Assembly (NCBI RefSeq): GCF_021917145.1
Contig: NW_025813737.1
Span: 62,001 to 126,000 of the forward strand
Direction: 5' to 3'
From: Hypomesus transpacificus
Lineage: Eukaryota > Chordata > Actinopteri > Osmeriformes > Osmeridae
Length of the DNA stretch: 64,000 bases
In this document: positions 41,609 through 52,224 of the stretch, piece after piece
Numbering within the stretch: position 1 is the first letter of the stretch
Layout: each line of letters opens with the position of its first letter
The notes under the pieces: generated by a model
Told to the model about the DNA's origin: nothing
What the model saw: only the letters and a program-made list of their open reading frames with translations
Database searches by the model: none
Translations under genes and position numbers: made by a program

Positions 41609-42291
41609 ATGTCTAAGCAAGTTTTTAGTTTTTATCCTGGGAGAGTGGTGGTGGTCTTTCGGAAGGGGTCACATGGCTACCTTCTCCAAGATGCAACTGA
41701 GGAAGCCAAGCGTTGGAAGGACTCCTCTGTCTCTCTGAAGGACAAGTCAGCACCCATAAAGGAGGAGCAGATGAGGGCAAGGGCGTGCTCTTTGGTCCGT
41801 GACCGAGGGGGGGGATGTGTCTGATCAAACTGAGGTGTTGGGGGAGTATACTTTACAGTTTGGAAAGTATAAGGGGAAATTGGTCAGATGGCTCCTTGAA
41901 AATGATGTGGGGTACACTCTGTACCTCATTAAACAATTTGAAAAGGAGCAAATGGCTGGCATGCCTTTGGATGGGCCCAGCAAAGACAGCCTGCGGTCCT
42001 TTGTAGGGTATGCCAATTCCTTCAAGGAAATCAAGGCAGTGCTGGAGTACGAGGCCAGGAGGACCGGGGCTGTCAGCTCAGTGGAGGAGGACCAACAGGT
42101 CGGCTTTGGCCGCATGCCAACAAGGACCTGGGGTGACGTCTGGGAGGGTAGGGCAGATGGCTTTGCAGCGTTCGTTCTGTCCCGGACCACCACTCCGGGA
42201 ACTAGCATGGACAAACTGAAGCGGTACCTGACCAAGAAGACCCAGGAGGCATCCATGTCCTCTCCTCTGCTCGCCTCCAGCCAAGCCGTGG
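41609..42291 (+). CDS. transposase exon with N-terminal module (copy 2, frameshifted)
   Basis: 683 bases against 682 in copy 1 because of one extra G. Downstream of it the FGKYKGK module reads on in the shifted frame from about 41,799. Confidence 0.58.
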
Positions 42292-43836
42292 GTAGGTCAT
42301 CAGTATTAATTAAATATTATAAGTAATTTAATGCTTGTGATTATGGTTAACTTTCATTTGATGCATGTAACAGATAGGATATAAATGTAACTATTGTACA
42401 GTGAAAGGAATACATTCTTATGTTTCTTTCCTGTTTGCACCACAGTCATGGATGAAGATGAAGACCTGGAGCAAGCCATGCTGAACATCTCCCCCTCCAA
42501 GATGGTCAAGCAGAGCTGTAAGTGAATGTTCCTTTGTGGGCCTTGTTGTGTGTGACTGAGGACACATTTAAAGCAATATGCTTTTGAACTGCTACTTGAC
42601 AGCATGTTGTACATCTTTTCATCTCTGCTTTGTCACTAGCTGCTGCCCTGTCTTCGGGTGCATCTTCATCTCCCAGGAATAAGAGACCAGCAGGCCGAGG
42701 TCTCTTTGCATATCAGTTGTTGGGACCAAGACATGACTCTTGGTCAATGTTCATGCCACGTTCCTGGCCTTGTTCAATGTTCATGCCACGTTTCTGGCCT
42801 TGTTCAATGTTTATGGTGTTCTGCCTTTCAAAACTCCAATCATGAATTTACATCCTCTCCATCGTTGATGGTAAGTGTTTTTTTTCTTATACTCTGCATG
42901 ATTCCCATTATGAATTTACAGGCTCTTCGTTGAGGGTAAGTGTTATTTGTCTTATACTCTGCATGATGACTGCATGAATGTGCATGCCACCGTTTGCATT
43001 GTTTGCTTAACAGGTTTTTGAACAAAATTATTTATTTAGGATTAAAGCTGTTTGATAGTTGCTGACAGATCCAATTGAGAGAAGTTCTTACATGCAAACA
43101 AAGCACACATGCAATTTGCCTCTGTCAGTCTGAAATATAACTTTTACACGGTGACTAACTTTGTCCTTTTTTTCAGGATATAAGAATCCATCCGCTGCTC
43201 AGTCTAAACTGCCTGGTAACAGACTGGACCCCAGCACTGCTCAAGGTAAAATGATCATGTTCCTAGGACTACATCTGAATCTCTTGCAATTTAAAAACAT
43301 ACTACAAACAATATGTTGTGTTTTGCATGAGCTACTATGTTAGATGTTGAGAATAACATTGTGCTTTCTGTAATAGAAAAGAGTAAACCAGCAGCCACAC
43401 TCTCCAGACCAGACCAGGGTGATGGACTCACTTCTTTGTTGCCAGGTTAATATTGATGTCTACATGCGCCTAACTAGATACAAGATTTAATCAAACATAA
43501 CTTACTTACCTCATTTAACTCTTAGCCTGTGATTGAAAGTCATCTCTCACTGCAGTCCCGGTAGCAAAAAGACAGGTTGTGAGCTATATACATATTTTGT
43601 CATTAGATCCCCCAGTTCCAGTGAAGGCTCCAGTGCCAGTTCCGCCCGAGTTGCTTGCACTGGGCCTGTGTACAGAGTCAGCAAACACTGCTATCTCAAA
43701 AGGTATGAGTCACTATTATTTAATAATATAATTACTTGAAAGTATTTAAAAATATTTTATATGTTTAAAAATCTATGTATTTAGTCTGTTGTTTACAGAA
43801 TGTAGTTGCTCATCATTATCATCTGTCATCCTGCAG

Positions 43837-45042
43837 CCTCTCCCCGACTGGCTCCTGTGCTGTCTGCAGCCACCATGCCACCGCACTCTGCTCCATCTCC
43901 TGCCACGTCTGCTGCTGTCGCTCTACCCTGTCCTGTTCCAGCCGCAGCTGGTGCGCTACCTACCCCAGCTCCGTCTACCATCCCACCACCACTCCATAGG
44001 AAGGACCAAGACGTCAGCCAGTGGAACTGCTCCCAAAACCAGAAGATGTGGATGAAAACGGAGTTGGAATCTTTGGGACTTTGGCCAGGATCTCGACCTG
44101 TACGACATCTGATGGGTATGATCTCCTTGTGGCGTCATCCACCCCAACCAGAACTCATAGATCCAGTCTATGATATGCCATCTCCCAAGTACTTCCAGCT
44201 ACATCCATTTTTCATTTGGAAACCGGAGCATGCAATTATGGAGAGAGTGAGGAACAATTACATTTTACCCTGCCTCTACGGCTGCTCCACTCCCCATGTG
44301 GTTTCGGCAGGAGTTGGGCGACCCCGGGTCATTATTGGGACCAGCGGCCAGTACTACATCTTGGCCTCTCGGCTGAACTGCAAAACATGCAAGAGGTACT
44401 GGTTCGCTGACAAACCCCAGTGGATGGAAATGCTGCCAAAACTCTTCTGCAACATCCTGCCAGCATTTCTCACCCACAAAAAAGCCATCTGCAAAACGGT
44501 AATGGATGAGCTATGTCGCACAGGGAGGTCGGCCACAGACATGGCAAATCAGCTGAATGAGGCTCTGCACCTACGGTACGAGAGGGCACACCTTGCCTAT
44601 CTGTTGACTGTACAGAATGTGCAGGATGGTGACTCCGGCCTGTATGGGCAGAAGACCATCACAGGCACCATGCGGAAGGACAACACCCCTGATCCCTTTG
44701 GTACCTACGACTTGACCAATGGCTGGTGTGGGGTAGCCATCAGTCCCCGCTACCTAGTAGACTGCCTCGTACATGAGTACCACCGTAAGGAGAAGACCCT
44801 CACTCTTGTCCTGCAAGGCACTTTTGGGCAGGTCATTCGAGCTGACCACACACGGAAGGTGGCCCGGAAGGTGGTGCTCTCATCCGGAACCATGTCCTCG
44901 TGATGAATGAGAACTGGATGATCCTGTCCTGGGTGATGCTTCAGTCAGAGAGTGACCGGTCGCTGGAACCCATGTACGAGGGGCTGTCTCATCGCTACGA
45001 CTCAGCTGGACTGCCGAAGGCAAAGTACCAGTGGGTGGACAG
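43837..45042 (+). CDS. transposase exon with cysteine-rich region and catalytic Asp (copy 2)
   Basis: As in copy 1, with two visible residue differences (Met to Leu and Gln to Lys) and the same one-base shift between the first and second Asp motifs. Confidence 0.63.
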
Positions 45043-45209
45043 GTAAAAGCCAGATCACAGCTTTTGTATTCAATTTTACACAGGACAGAAACATTTAGCA
45101 AAATATAATATACTATATAGTTACAGGGGATTGTATGCAGGTGACATAGAAACTCAAAGCCTATCATTAATTTGTGTTTTTCTCTCTCTCTCTCTCACTG
45201 TGTGAGCAG

Positions 45210-45582
45210 GGACTGCTGTGCTGATTTCCGGATCCCAAACCTTGACCCCCAGGAGCACCTCCACTGGGATTCATGGAAAACCACGGAAGCTGTGGTGACG
45301 GGGGCAACATCTGGGAACCTGACCAACTCATGTGCCTCCCGGGGAAAGTACAGCAGCGACATCACTGTCAAACTGGACCTTTTCCATTGCATGCGGCGGT
45401 TCTCAAGGGAGTGCGTGTCAGAGCACCATACACTCCACAGCACTTTCTGCCGGTTCCTCAGTGCTGCATTCTGTGTGGTGGACCAGACTGACCTGCAGAG
45501 GCTGACGGAGGCATACGCCTTCTGTGGGATCAGGCCTGCCAATCCCACAAAGCAGCATATCCGGGAACACTGCCGGACCAAG
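45210..45582 (+). CDS. transposase exon with DxxH motif (copy 2)
   Basis: As in copy 1 with one Leu-to-Ser difference; LDLFHCMRR is kept. Confidence 0.65.
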
Positions 45583-45712
45583 GTACTTTTGAATGTTCAT
45601 AACATTAATAATGCTTGTTATGTTATAACATAAATAAGAAAAATACGTAATTTAATTTCTGTATTCCGTTAATGCATATGAAATCATCTGTAATCCTTTT
45701 TTCAATTGTAAG

Positions 45713-46390
45713 GTACCACAACCTACAGAGCTGCTGGAGAGAGTGGAGAGCGTCCTCAAACAGTTCTTCCTAGAGACAGATCCCAATGGTGTCTACCTCT
45801 TCAAGCCGTCCATGCTAAAGCTGTGGAGACTCCAGAGGGTGCACATCCTGAGAGGCTGCCTGAGTGATCCAGAAGAGGAGGACGGGATCCTTTACAGACA
45901 CGGAGGAACAGTGCAGCTCAACCACGTCAAGGGTGAAGGAGCAGCTGTCCCAGTGTGGATCCCTGTGAGAGGCACCTCCCAACAGGAGGGTTTCCATGCG
46001 CATCAGGCACGGTGGATCACAGGCAACTGTGTTTCCTCCGAGCTCTTCCAGGCTCAAGGCATGATGGGCATGGCACGGTGGAACTTTCAGAGATTGGTGG
46101 ATCTGAAGTTACCGGACGTGAAGCTACCTGCAGTCTTTGACCCAGTGCTCATCATGCAGCTGAACGTGGCATCGGAGAGGGTGACCGGCCATGCCAAATA
46201 CCCTGCACTGCAGTTGAGCCACAGAGACACAGGGGAGAGATTTGGCCTGCAGTATGTGGAGCCAGGCTGTCGCCCTGTGCCTCTGGACTGGTTCAAGAAC
46301 AGGTCCCAGGGGGCTGATGAAGAGGGAGCTGAGGAAGAGGAGGCTGACCGGGTGGTCGCCGACCAGCCCTTCATCACGCCAGAAGACAAT
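45713..46390 (+). CDS. transposase exon with catalytic Glu (copy 2)
   Basis: As in copy 1; TSQQEGFH is kept, with one Glu-to-Asp difference in the acidic tail. Confidence 0.65.
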
Positions 46391-46713
46391 GTAAGTTGCA
46401 TTGATAGCACTTTGTAATTTACCCTTTCAAACTTACACAGGTTATACCTGCAGACTAAGCACACATGTTTAAATAATTGAAATGCATGTACTTCCTCTGT
46501 TGCAGGATGACGTCTTTGGTGAGGCTTCTGGAGTCTTGCCCCAGACCACAGTCCAGCCAGTCCAATCAACCTCCACTCAAGGTAATTTTGCAAATATCCC
46601 TCATTTTACACATCTGCTAGTAAAATGTGAATGAGATGCAACACTCAAGTTGCACTGATGCTTGATAGAGCAAGATTTTATATTTATTATGTGTTATTTC
46701 TACTTGTCTTCAG

Positions 46714-47780
46714 GTCTGCCAACGACACCTGCACTGCCCATCACAGCAAACTCGCGTGCTGCTCGCACAATGTCCATCAAGGCAGGCGGGCTTCTGTACG
46801 TCTTGGACCATTCCCGGTGGACAGAGGCCATGAAGGAGGTCATCGACGGCCTCATAGGAATCCACCAAGGGTCGAAGGATTTCCTGCAGAGGGTGGACAG
46901 TGACTACGCTGGCTTGGTGCAGGCTGCTTCCCGTGACCCCAATAGCCTGTTGCATCCAACAACAAAGCAACACATTTCACAGTATGTGAAGCATTGGGCA
47001 AAGCGGACCAACGCCAGCACGTCCCTGAACACCAGCCCAGAGAAACTTCTGGAGACGCAGCAGCTGTGGCAGCACCTGACGGCAGAGAGTGAGACCAAGA
47101 GCGTGCCGGTGGTGACCATACCACCCGCTGCGGTCAATCCACCTGGGAGAGATCCCCAGGAGGCCCCTCTGACCAAGGCTGCTATCGAGGACATGGTGCG
47201 GGACATAGTCCAGAAGCAGACGGCACTGCAACAACAGCAGCAGCAGCAGCTGGGCAAAAAGAAGACGAGGAACTGTCTTGCCTGTGGCCAGCCGAAGTCG
47301 CGATACCAGGGAGACGGTTCCTCCATCCACCTCTTCTACCAGTCTGGGGAGGTCAAGTACTTTTACTGCTCACAAAGAGTCCACAAGCTCTATGCAGCAG
47401 AAGGCCTGAATGACCCCAGAATGCCGTTTGAGGACTTTGCGGACACCCCTTTCTTTGGGAAAGAGCTTGAGGCAGCCAAGCTCAGGTCAGCAGAGGCACG
47501 GAGGTTGGCTGATCTGCGGGGGAAACGGAGGGCGGCAGAACAGCAGCCCACCGGTCGGCTCTGCAAGTTCTGCCGCAAGCCCATCAAGCAGGGGCCAGAA
47601 AGCCCCCATGTGTACCATTCGTTCCGGGGTGTGGCGGGCAGGTACATTTACTGTCCTACCAGGGTGCTGTCCCTGTACAAGGCAGACGGAATGAATGCTG
47701 AAATGACCTGGGGGGAGTTTCAACAATCAGCCTTCTACAAGGCAGAGAAGAAGAGGTGGGCTGAGGAGAAGGGGAAGTAG
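46714..47780 (+). CDS. transposase C-terminal exon with two zinc modules (copy 2, open)
   Basis: Open to TAG at 47,778-47,780, ending in a Lys/Glu-rich tail. The second CxxC module keeps YHSFRG and YCPTRV, showing the ancestral form of the end lost in copy 1. Confidence 0.67.
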
Positions 47781-48427
47781 GCAAACTGTACATAAAAATT
47801 GTTGTAAATAGTTCAAATAAATAATATGACTGTTTTGCACTTAATCTAGGTTATTTGTACAAGCCTTGATTACATGTTCCAATAAATGGCCAAAATAAGA
47901 TTGTGTGTTCATCTCAGTTATTTGTATCACAATTAATCATCAAATAAATGTTCATGATGTATGAAAATGGAGATGGATCAGACTATTGATTACCATTGAC
48001 CCCTTAAGACTCATCTGTACAAATGTCTTCATTTAGTGGCTCAAACAAATCCAGGCAACTGGTTACACTGAAAATAAATCCCCAATATTAGAGGTTTTTA
48101 CCAGAATATATTTTTTTTATATTCCATCAAAACCAGACAATATACAAACAATGAAAATAGTGCCAACGGACAATACACAATCTTGTTAATAAACAAGGCT
48201 GAATACAATTATGATGTATTTGTAATGTACAATACTGCAATTTTAGATGTAGATTAGAGGCATCTCAGTATGGCCTTTTACATTGGTTTGATATATAGCA
48301 GATAACCAGTGCCACTATATTGTATCATTGAAAGAAGTACAATAAATCATTTGTAATAAACATCGTCGTGACTGGGATTCGACACGAGTACCCCAATTTT
48401 TCCCTTTACAGGTACAGGCGTCTGCCC
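47781..48427 (+). other. 3' untranslated and terminal region of Dada-like copy 2
   Basis: Same AATAAA signals and terminal B-box-like sequence as copy 1. No gene seen. Confidence 0.55.
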
Positions 48428-48470
48428 GCCGCGTGGAAGGCAGCTATGCTTGCCACTATACCACCAATGC
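48428..48470 (-). pseudogene. tRNA-Gly 5' part, split by Dada-like transposon copy 2
   Basis: Contains the A box and TCC anticodon, beginning with GCCGCG at 48,428-48,433. Confidence 0.9.
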
Positions 48471-48790
48471 CCACAACATCCTCCATGATCGCACAGTATT
48501 TCGAGCCACGGTTCGATTTTTCACACCACCTACTGACGTCCAACTAGTAAGAGATTGCCATAAACCTGGTTTATACTTCTGTCGAGTTTGGAACACTTGG
48601 CCTAATCCGGATGTGCTCGACCGTCACAAGAGACGAAATGCCTCTCACACTTTGTATTGTCTGGTGATGGAGCCACTATACCTACGATGCCCCAAGAAAG
48701 CATCAACGACAACATGTCGAGCCATAATTCAACTTTCAAACCCACTTACTGACTTGAAAGCAACGAGACGGCATTATCACCCTACAAAAA

Positions 48791-48872
48791 TGGCAGCAGT
48801 CGGATTCTAACCCACGCCTCCGGAGAGACTGGAGCCTAAATCCAGCGCCTTGGACGGCTCGGCCAAGCTACC
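48791..48872 (-). tRNA. tRNA-Leu-TAG: tRNA-Leu(TAG), degenerate
   Basis: T-stem mismatch, C56 and G18 lost, and a further change near the acceptor/D-arm junction. Confidence 0.68.
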
Positions 48873-49177
48873 CCGTTGTCAGCTGTTGGCCACCCGAGCT
48901 TCTCCCAAAACTGATCGATACTGAACTAGTAACAGATTGCCCTAAACCTGGTTTATACTTCTGTCGAGTTTGGAACACTTGGCCTACTCCGGATGTGTTC
49001 GACCATCACAAGAGACGAAATGCCTCTTCACGGTTTGTATTGTCTGGTGATGGAGCCACTATACCTACGATGCCCCAAGAAAGCATCAACGACAACACAA
49101 CACAACGAGCCACAGTTCACCTTTCAAACCCACTTACTGACGTGAAAGTACGAGACGCCGTTAGCACCCTACAAAAC

Positions 49178-49259
49178 TGGCAGCGGTGGGATTCGATCCC
49201 ACGCCTCCGGAGAGACTGGAGCCTTAATCCAGCACCTTGGACCGCTCGGCCACGCTACC
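49178..49259 (-). tRNA. tRNA-Leu-AAG: tRNA-Leu(AAG), T54 lost
   Basis: T loop begins ATCGAAT; otherwise well paired. Confidence 0.84.
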
Positions 49260-49387
49260 CCATTGTCAACTGTTGGCCAGCCGAGCTCCAACCGAAGCTG
49301 ATCGATCGTCCAGGAGCTCACGTGACTAGTCTAATGCCCGCAAGCAGTGGAATGACACCAGATAAAACACATCTTTCTCAAGGTTCT

Positions 49388-49458
49388 GCATTGGCCGGGA
49401 ATCGAACCCGGGTCAACTGCTTGGAAGGCAGCTATGCTTGCCACTATACCACCAATGC
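49388..49458 (-). tRNA. tRNA-Gly-TCC: tRNA-Gly(TCC)
   Basis: Canonical gene. Confidence 0.97.
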
Positions 49459-49778
49459 CCACGACATCCTCCATGATCGCACAGCATTTCGAGCCACGGT
49501 TCGACTTTTCACACCACCTACTGACGTCCAACTAGTAATTGATTGCCCTAAAACTGGTTTATACTTCTGTCGAGTTTGGAACACTTGGCCTAATCCGGAT
49601 GTGCTCGACCGTCACAAGAGACGAAATGCCTCTCACACTTTGTATTGTCTGGTGATGGAGCCACTATACCTACGATGCCCCAAGAAAGCATCAACGACAA
49701 CATGTCGAGCCACAGTTCACCTTTAAAACCCACTTACTGACTTGAAAGCAACGAGACGGCATTAGTACCCTACAAAAG

Positions 49779-49860
49779 TGGCAGCAGTCAGATTCGAACC
49801 CACGCCTCCGGAGAGACTGGAGCCTAAATCCAGCGCCTTGGACCGCTCGGCCACGCTACC
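49779..49860 (-). tRNA. tRNA-Leu-TAG: tRNA-Leu(TAG), T-stem mismatch class
   Basis: T-stem G-G mismatch plus one more T-stem change. Confidence 0.78.
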
Positions 49861-49989
49861 CCGTTGTCAGCTGTTGGCCAGCCGAGCTCCAACCGAAGCT
49901 GATCGATCGTCCAGGAGCTCACGTGACTATATCTAATGCCCGCAAGCAGTGGAATGACACCAGATAAAACACATCTTTCTCAAGGTTCT

Positions 49990-50060
49990 GCATTGGCCGG
50001 GAATCGAACCCGGGTCAACTGCTTGGAAGGCAGATATGCTTGCCACTATACCACCAATGC
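49990..50060 (-). tRNA. tRNA-Gly-TCC: tRNA-Gly(TCC), anticodon-stem variant
   Basis: G27 is T, as in the 35.8-40.5 kb repeat. Confidence 0.9.
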
Positions 50061-50389
50061 CCACGACATCCTCCATGATCGCACAGCATTTCGAGCCACG
50101 GTTCGATTTTTCACACCACCTACTGACGTCCAACTAGTAAGAGTTTGCCATAAACCTGGTTTATACTTCTGTCGAGTTTGGAACACTTGGCCTAATCCGG
50201 ATGTGCTCGACGTTACAAGAGACGAAATGCCTATCACACTTTGTATTGTCTGGTGATGGAGCCACTATACCTACGATGCCCCAAGAAAGCATCAACGACA
50301 ACACAACACAACACGTCGAGCCACAGTTCACCTTTCAAACCCACTTACTGACGTGAAAGCAATGAGACGCCGTTAGCACCCTACAAAAG

Positions 50390-50471
50390 TGGCAGCGGTG
50401 GGATTCGAAACCATGCCTCCGGAGAGACTGGAGCCTAAATCCAGCACCTTGGACCGCTCGGCCACGCTACC
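50390..50471 (-). tRNA. tRNA-Leu-TAG: tRNA-Leu(TAG), broken T stem
   Basis: T stem 5' strand ATGGT. Confidence 0.75.
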
Positions 50472-50600
50472 CCGTTGTCAACTGTTGGCCAGCCGAGCTC
50501 CAACCGAAGCTGATCGATCGTCCAGGAGCTCACGTGACTATATCTAATGCCCGCAAGCAGTGGAATGACACCAGATAAAACACATCTTTCTCAAGGTTCT

Positions 50601-50671
50601 GCATTGGCCGGGAATCGAACCCGGGTCAACTGCTTGGAAGGCAGCTATGCTTGCCACTATACCACCAATGC
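50601..50671 (-). tRNA. tRNA-Gly-TCC: tRNA-Gly(TCC)
   Basis: Canonical gene. Confidence 0.97.
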
Positions 50672-51000
50672 CCACGACATCCTCCATGATCGCACAGCTT
50701 TTCGAGCCACGGTTCGATTTTTCACACCACCTACTGACGTCCAACTAGTAAGAGATTGCCATAAACCTGGTTTATACTTCTGTCGAGTTTGGAACACTTG
50801 GCCTAATCCGGATGTGCTCGACGTTACAAGAGACGAAATGCCTATCACACTTTGTATTGTCTGGTGATGGAGCCACTATACCTACGATGCCCCAAGAAAG
50901 CATCAACGACAACACAACACAACACGTCGAGCCACAGTTCACCTTTCAAACCCACTTACTGACGTGAAAGCAATGAGACGCCGTTAGCACCCTACAAAAG

Positions 51001-51082
51001 TGGCAGCGGTGGGATTCGAAACCATGCCTCCGGAGAGACTGGAGCCTAAATCCAGCACCTTGGACCGCTCGGCCACGCTACC
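51001..51082 (-). tRNA. tRNA-Leu-TAG: tRNA-Leu(TAG), broken T stem
   Basis: T stem 5' strand ATGGT. Confidence 0.75.
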
Positions 51083-51210
51083 CCGTTGTCAACTGTTGGC
51101 CAGCCGAGCTCCAACCGAAGCTGATTGATCGTCCAGGAGCTCACGTGACTAGTCTAATGCCCGCAAGCAGTGGAATGACACCAGATAAAACACATCTTTC
51201 TCAAGGTTCT

Positions 51211-51281
51211 GCATTGGCCGGAAATCAAACCCAGGTCAACTGCTTGGAAGGCAGCTATGCTTGCCACTATACCACCAATGC
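51211..51281 (-). tRNA. tRNA-Gly-TCC: tRNA-Gly(TCC), degenerate T arm
   Basis: T loop reads TTTGATT, losing C56, and the T stem is also changed. Related to the variant at 29,999 but with a canonical D loop. Confidence 0.72.
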
Positions 51282-51601
51282 CCACGACATCCTCCATGAT
51301 CGCACAGCTTTTCGAGCCACGGTTCGATTTTTCACACCACCTACTGACGTCCAACTAGTAAGAGATTGCCATAAACCTGGTTTATACTTCTGTCGAGTTT
51401 GGAACACTTGGCCTAATCCGGATGTGCTCGACCGTCACAAGAGACGAAATGCCTCTCACACTTTGTATTGTCTGGTGATGGAGCCACTATACCTACGATG
51501 CCCCAAGAAAGCATCAACGACAACACATCGAGACACAGTTCACCTTTCAAACCCACTTACTGACGTGAAAGCAATGAGACGCCGTTAGCACCCTACTAAA
51601 G

Positions 51602-51664
51602 TGGCAGCGGTGGGATTCGAACCCACGCCTCCGGAGAGACTGGAGCCTTAATCCAGCGCCTTGG
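51602..51664 (-). pseudogene. tRNA-Leu(AAG) 3' part, split by endogenous retrovirus
   Basis: Sixty-three bases from the 3' end through the anticodon arm into the D arm; CTTGG at its edge is the target duplication. Only TTT follows the 3' end. Confidence 0.92.
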
Positions 51665-52204
51665 TGTTGGAGAAATCGAAGATGTAACACATTTATCCTG
51701 CATAAGAATGATTCTGTGTTCAGCATTCCTTGTGTGTAGAGAGAAGCCTACCCCCAAATCTGGACTTTGGGTAACATGAGGCATACGTAAACAAGGTGAC
51801 CTGGGCTGACCACTCTCTCTTACTGAAGAGGCCCTAAAAGATGTCTGGCCTTATCTGTGTTGGGTGAATCATGTGGTCAAGCTTACAGGGGTCAAAAGGC
51901 ACACACACGCACACACTCAAGCACGCACACACTCAAACACGCACGCACACACGCGCGCGCCAGGTCTATGCAAGGAGCCAATGAAGAAGAGCAATGGAAC
52001 ATTTGCATGCCTTTGTCTTAACCAATGACTGTAAAGGGCGGTTCTGCTTAAATAGCTAGCTAGCGCAACATGCTAGCGGACAAACTTGTAGCACAATGGG
52101 GTGTGATGTTTTGTCTCCTTGTGGGCCGGCCACAAGCAATAAAGCTTTCTTAAACTTGTTCACCGACTGACTGTGCAATGCTTGATAGATTAATACTTCT
52201 GACA
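51665..52204 (+). repeat. 5' LTR of endogenous retrovirus
   Basis: 540 bp, TG...CA ends. Contains an AC-rich microsatellite at about 51,900-51,960, a TATA-like TTAAATAG near 52,048 and a poly(A) signal AATAAA at 52,138-52,143. Confidence 0.92.
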
Positions 52205-52207
52205 CAA

Positions 52208-52224
52208 TGGTCCTTCGAGCCGGA
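52208..52224 (+). promoter_or_regulatory. primer-binding site, tRNA-Tyr type
   Basis: Begins TGGTCCTTCGAGCCGGA three bases after the LTR. Its complement matches the vertebrate tRNA-Tyr 3' end including CCA over 17 bases, from my memory of that tRNA. Confidence 0.7.

Larger units (their letters stand above)
41609..47780 (+). pseudogene. spliced DDE transposase gene of Dada-like copy 2
   Basis: Exons correspond to copy 1: 41,609-42,291; 42,446-42,517; 42,640-42,699; 43,177-43,245; 43,377-43,445; 43,607-43,702; 43,837-45,042; 45,210-45,582; 45,713-46,390; 46,506-46,581; 46,714-47,780. One extra G in a G run near 41,807-41,814 shifts the frame in the first coding exon. The shift near 44,900 is shared with copy 1. 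The last exon is open to its stop codon, unlike in copy 1. Confidence 0.65.
40877..48427 (+). mobile_element. Dada-like DNA transposon, copy 2 (7,551 bp)
   Basis: Nearly identical to copy 1 at an offset of 26,131-26,132 bp; I see roughly 15-20 base differences. It has the same target duplication and shares flanking variants on both sides, so it is a segmental duplicate rather than an independent insertion. Confidence 0.7.
48471..51664 (-). repeat. tRNA array, block 4
   Basis: Array block between the second Dada-like copy and the endogenous retrovirus. The first kilobase matches 60.93-61.56 kb at an offset of 12,460 bp. That paralogous stretch keeps an intact tRNA-Gly, so it acts as an empty-site counterpart of the transposon insertion. 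Confidence 0.93.

Noticed and set aside
51900-51965. AC/CG-rich microsatellite
   Set aside because: Part of the LTR and present in both LTRs; not an independent feature.
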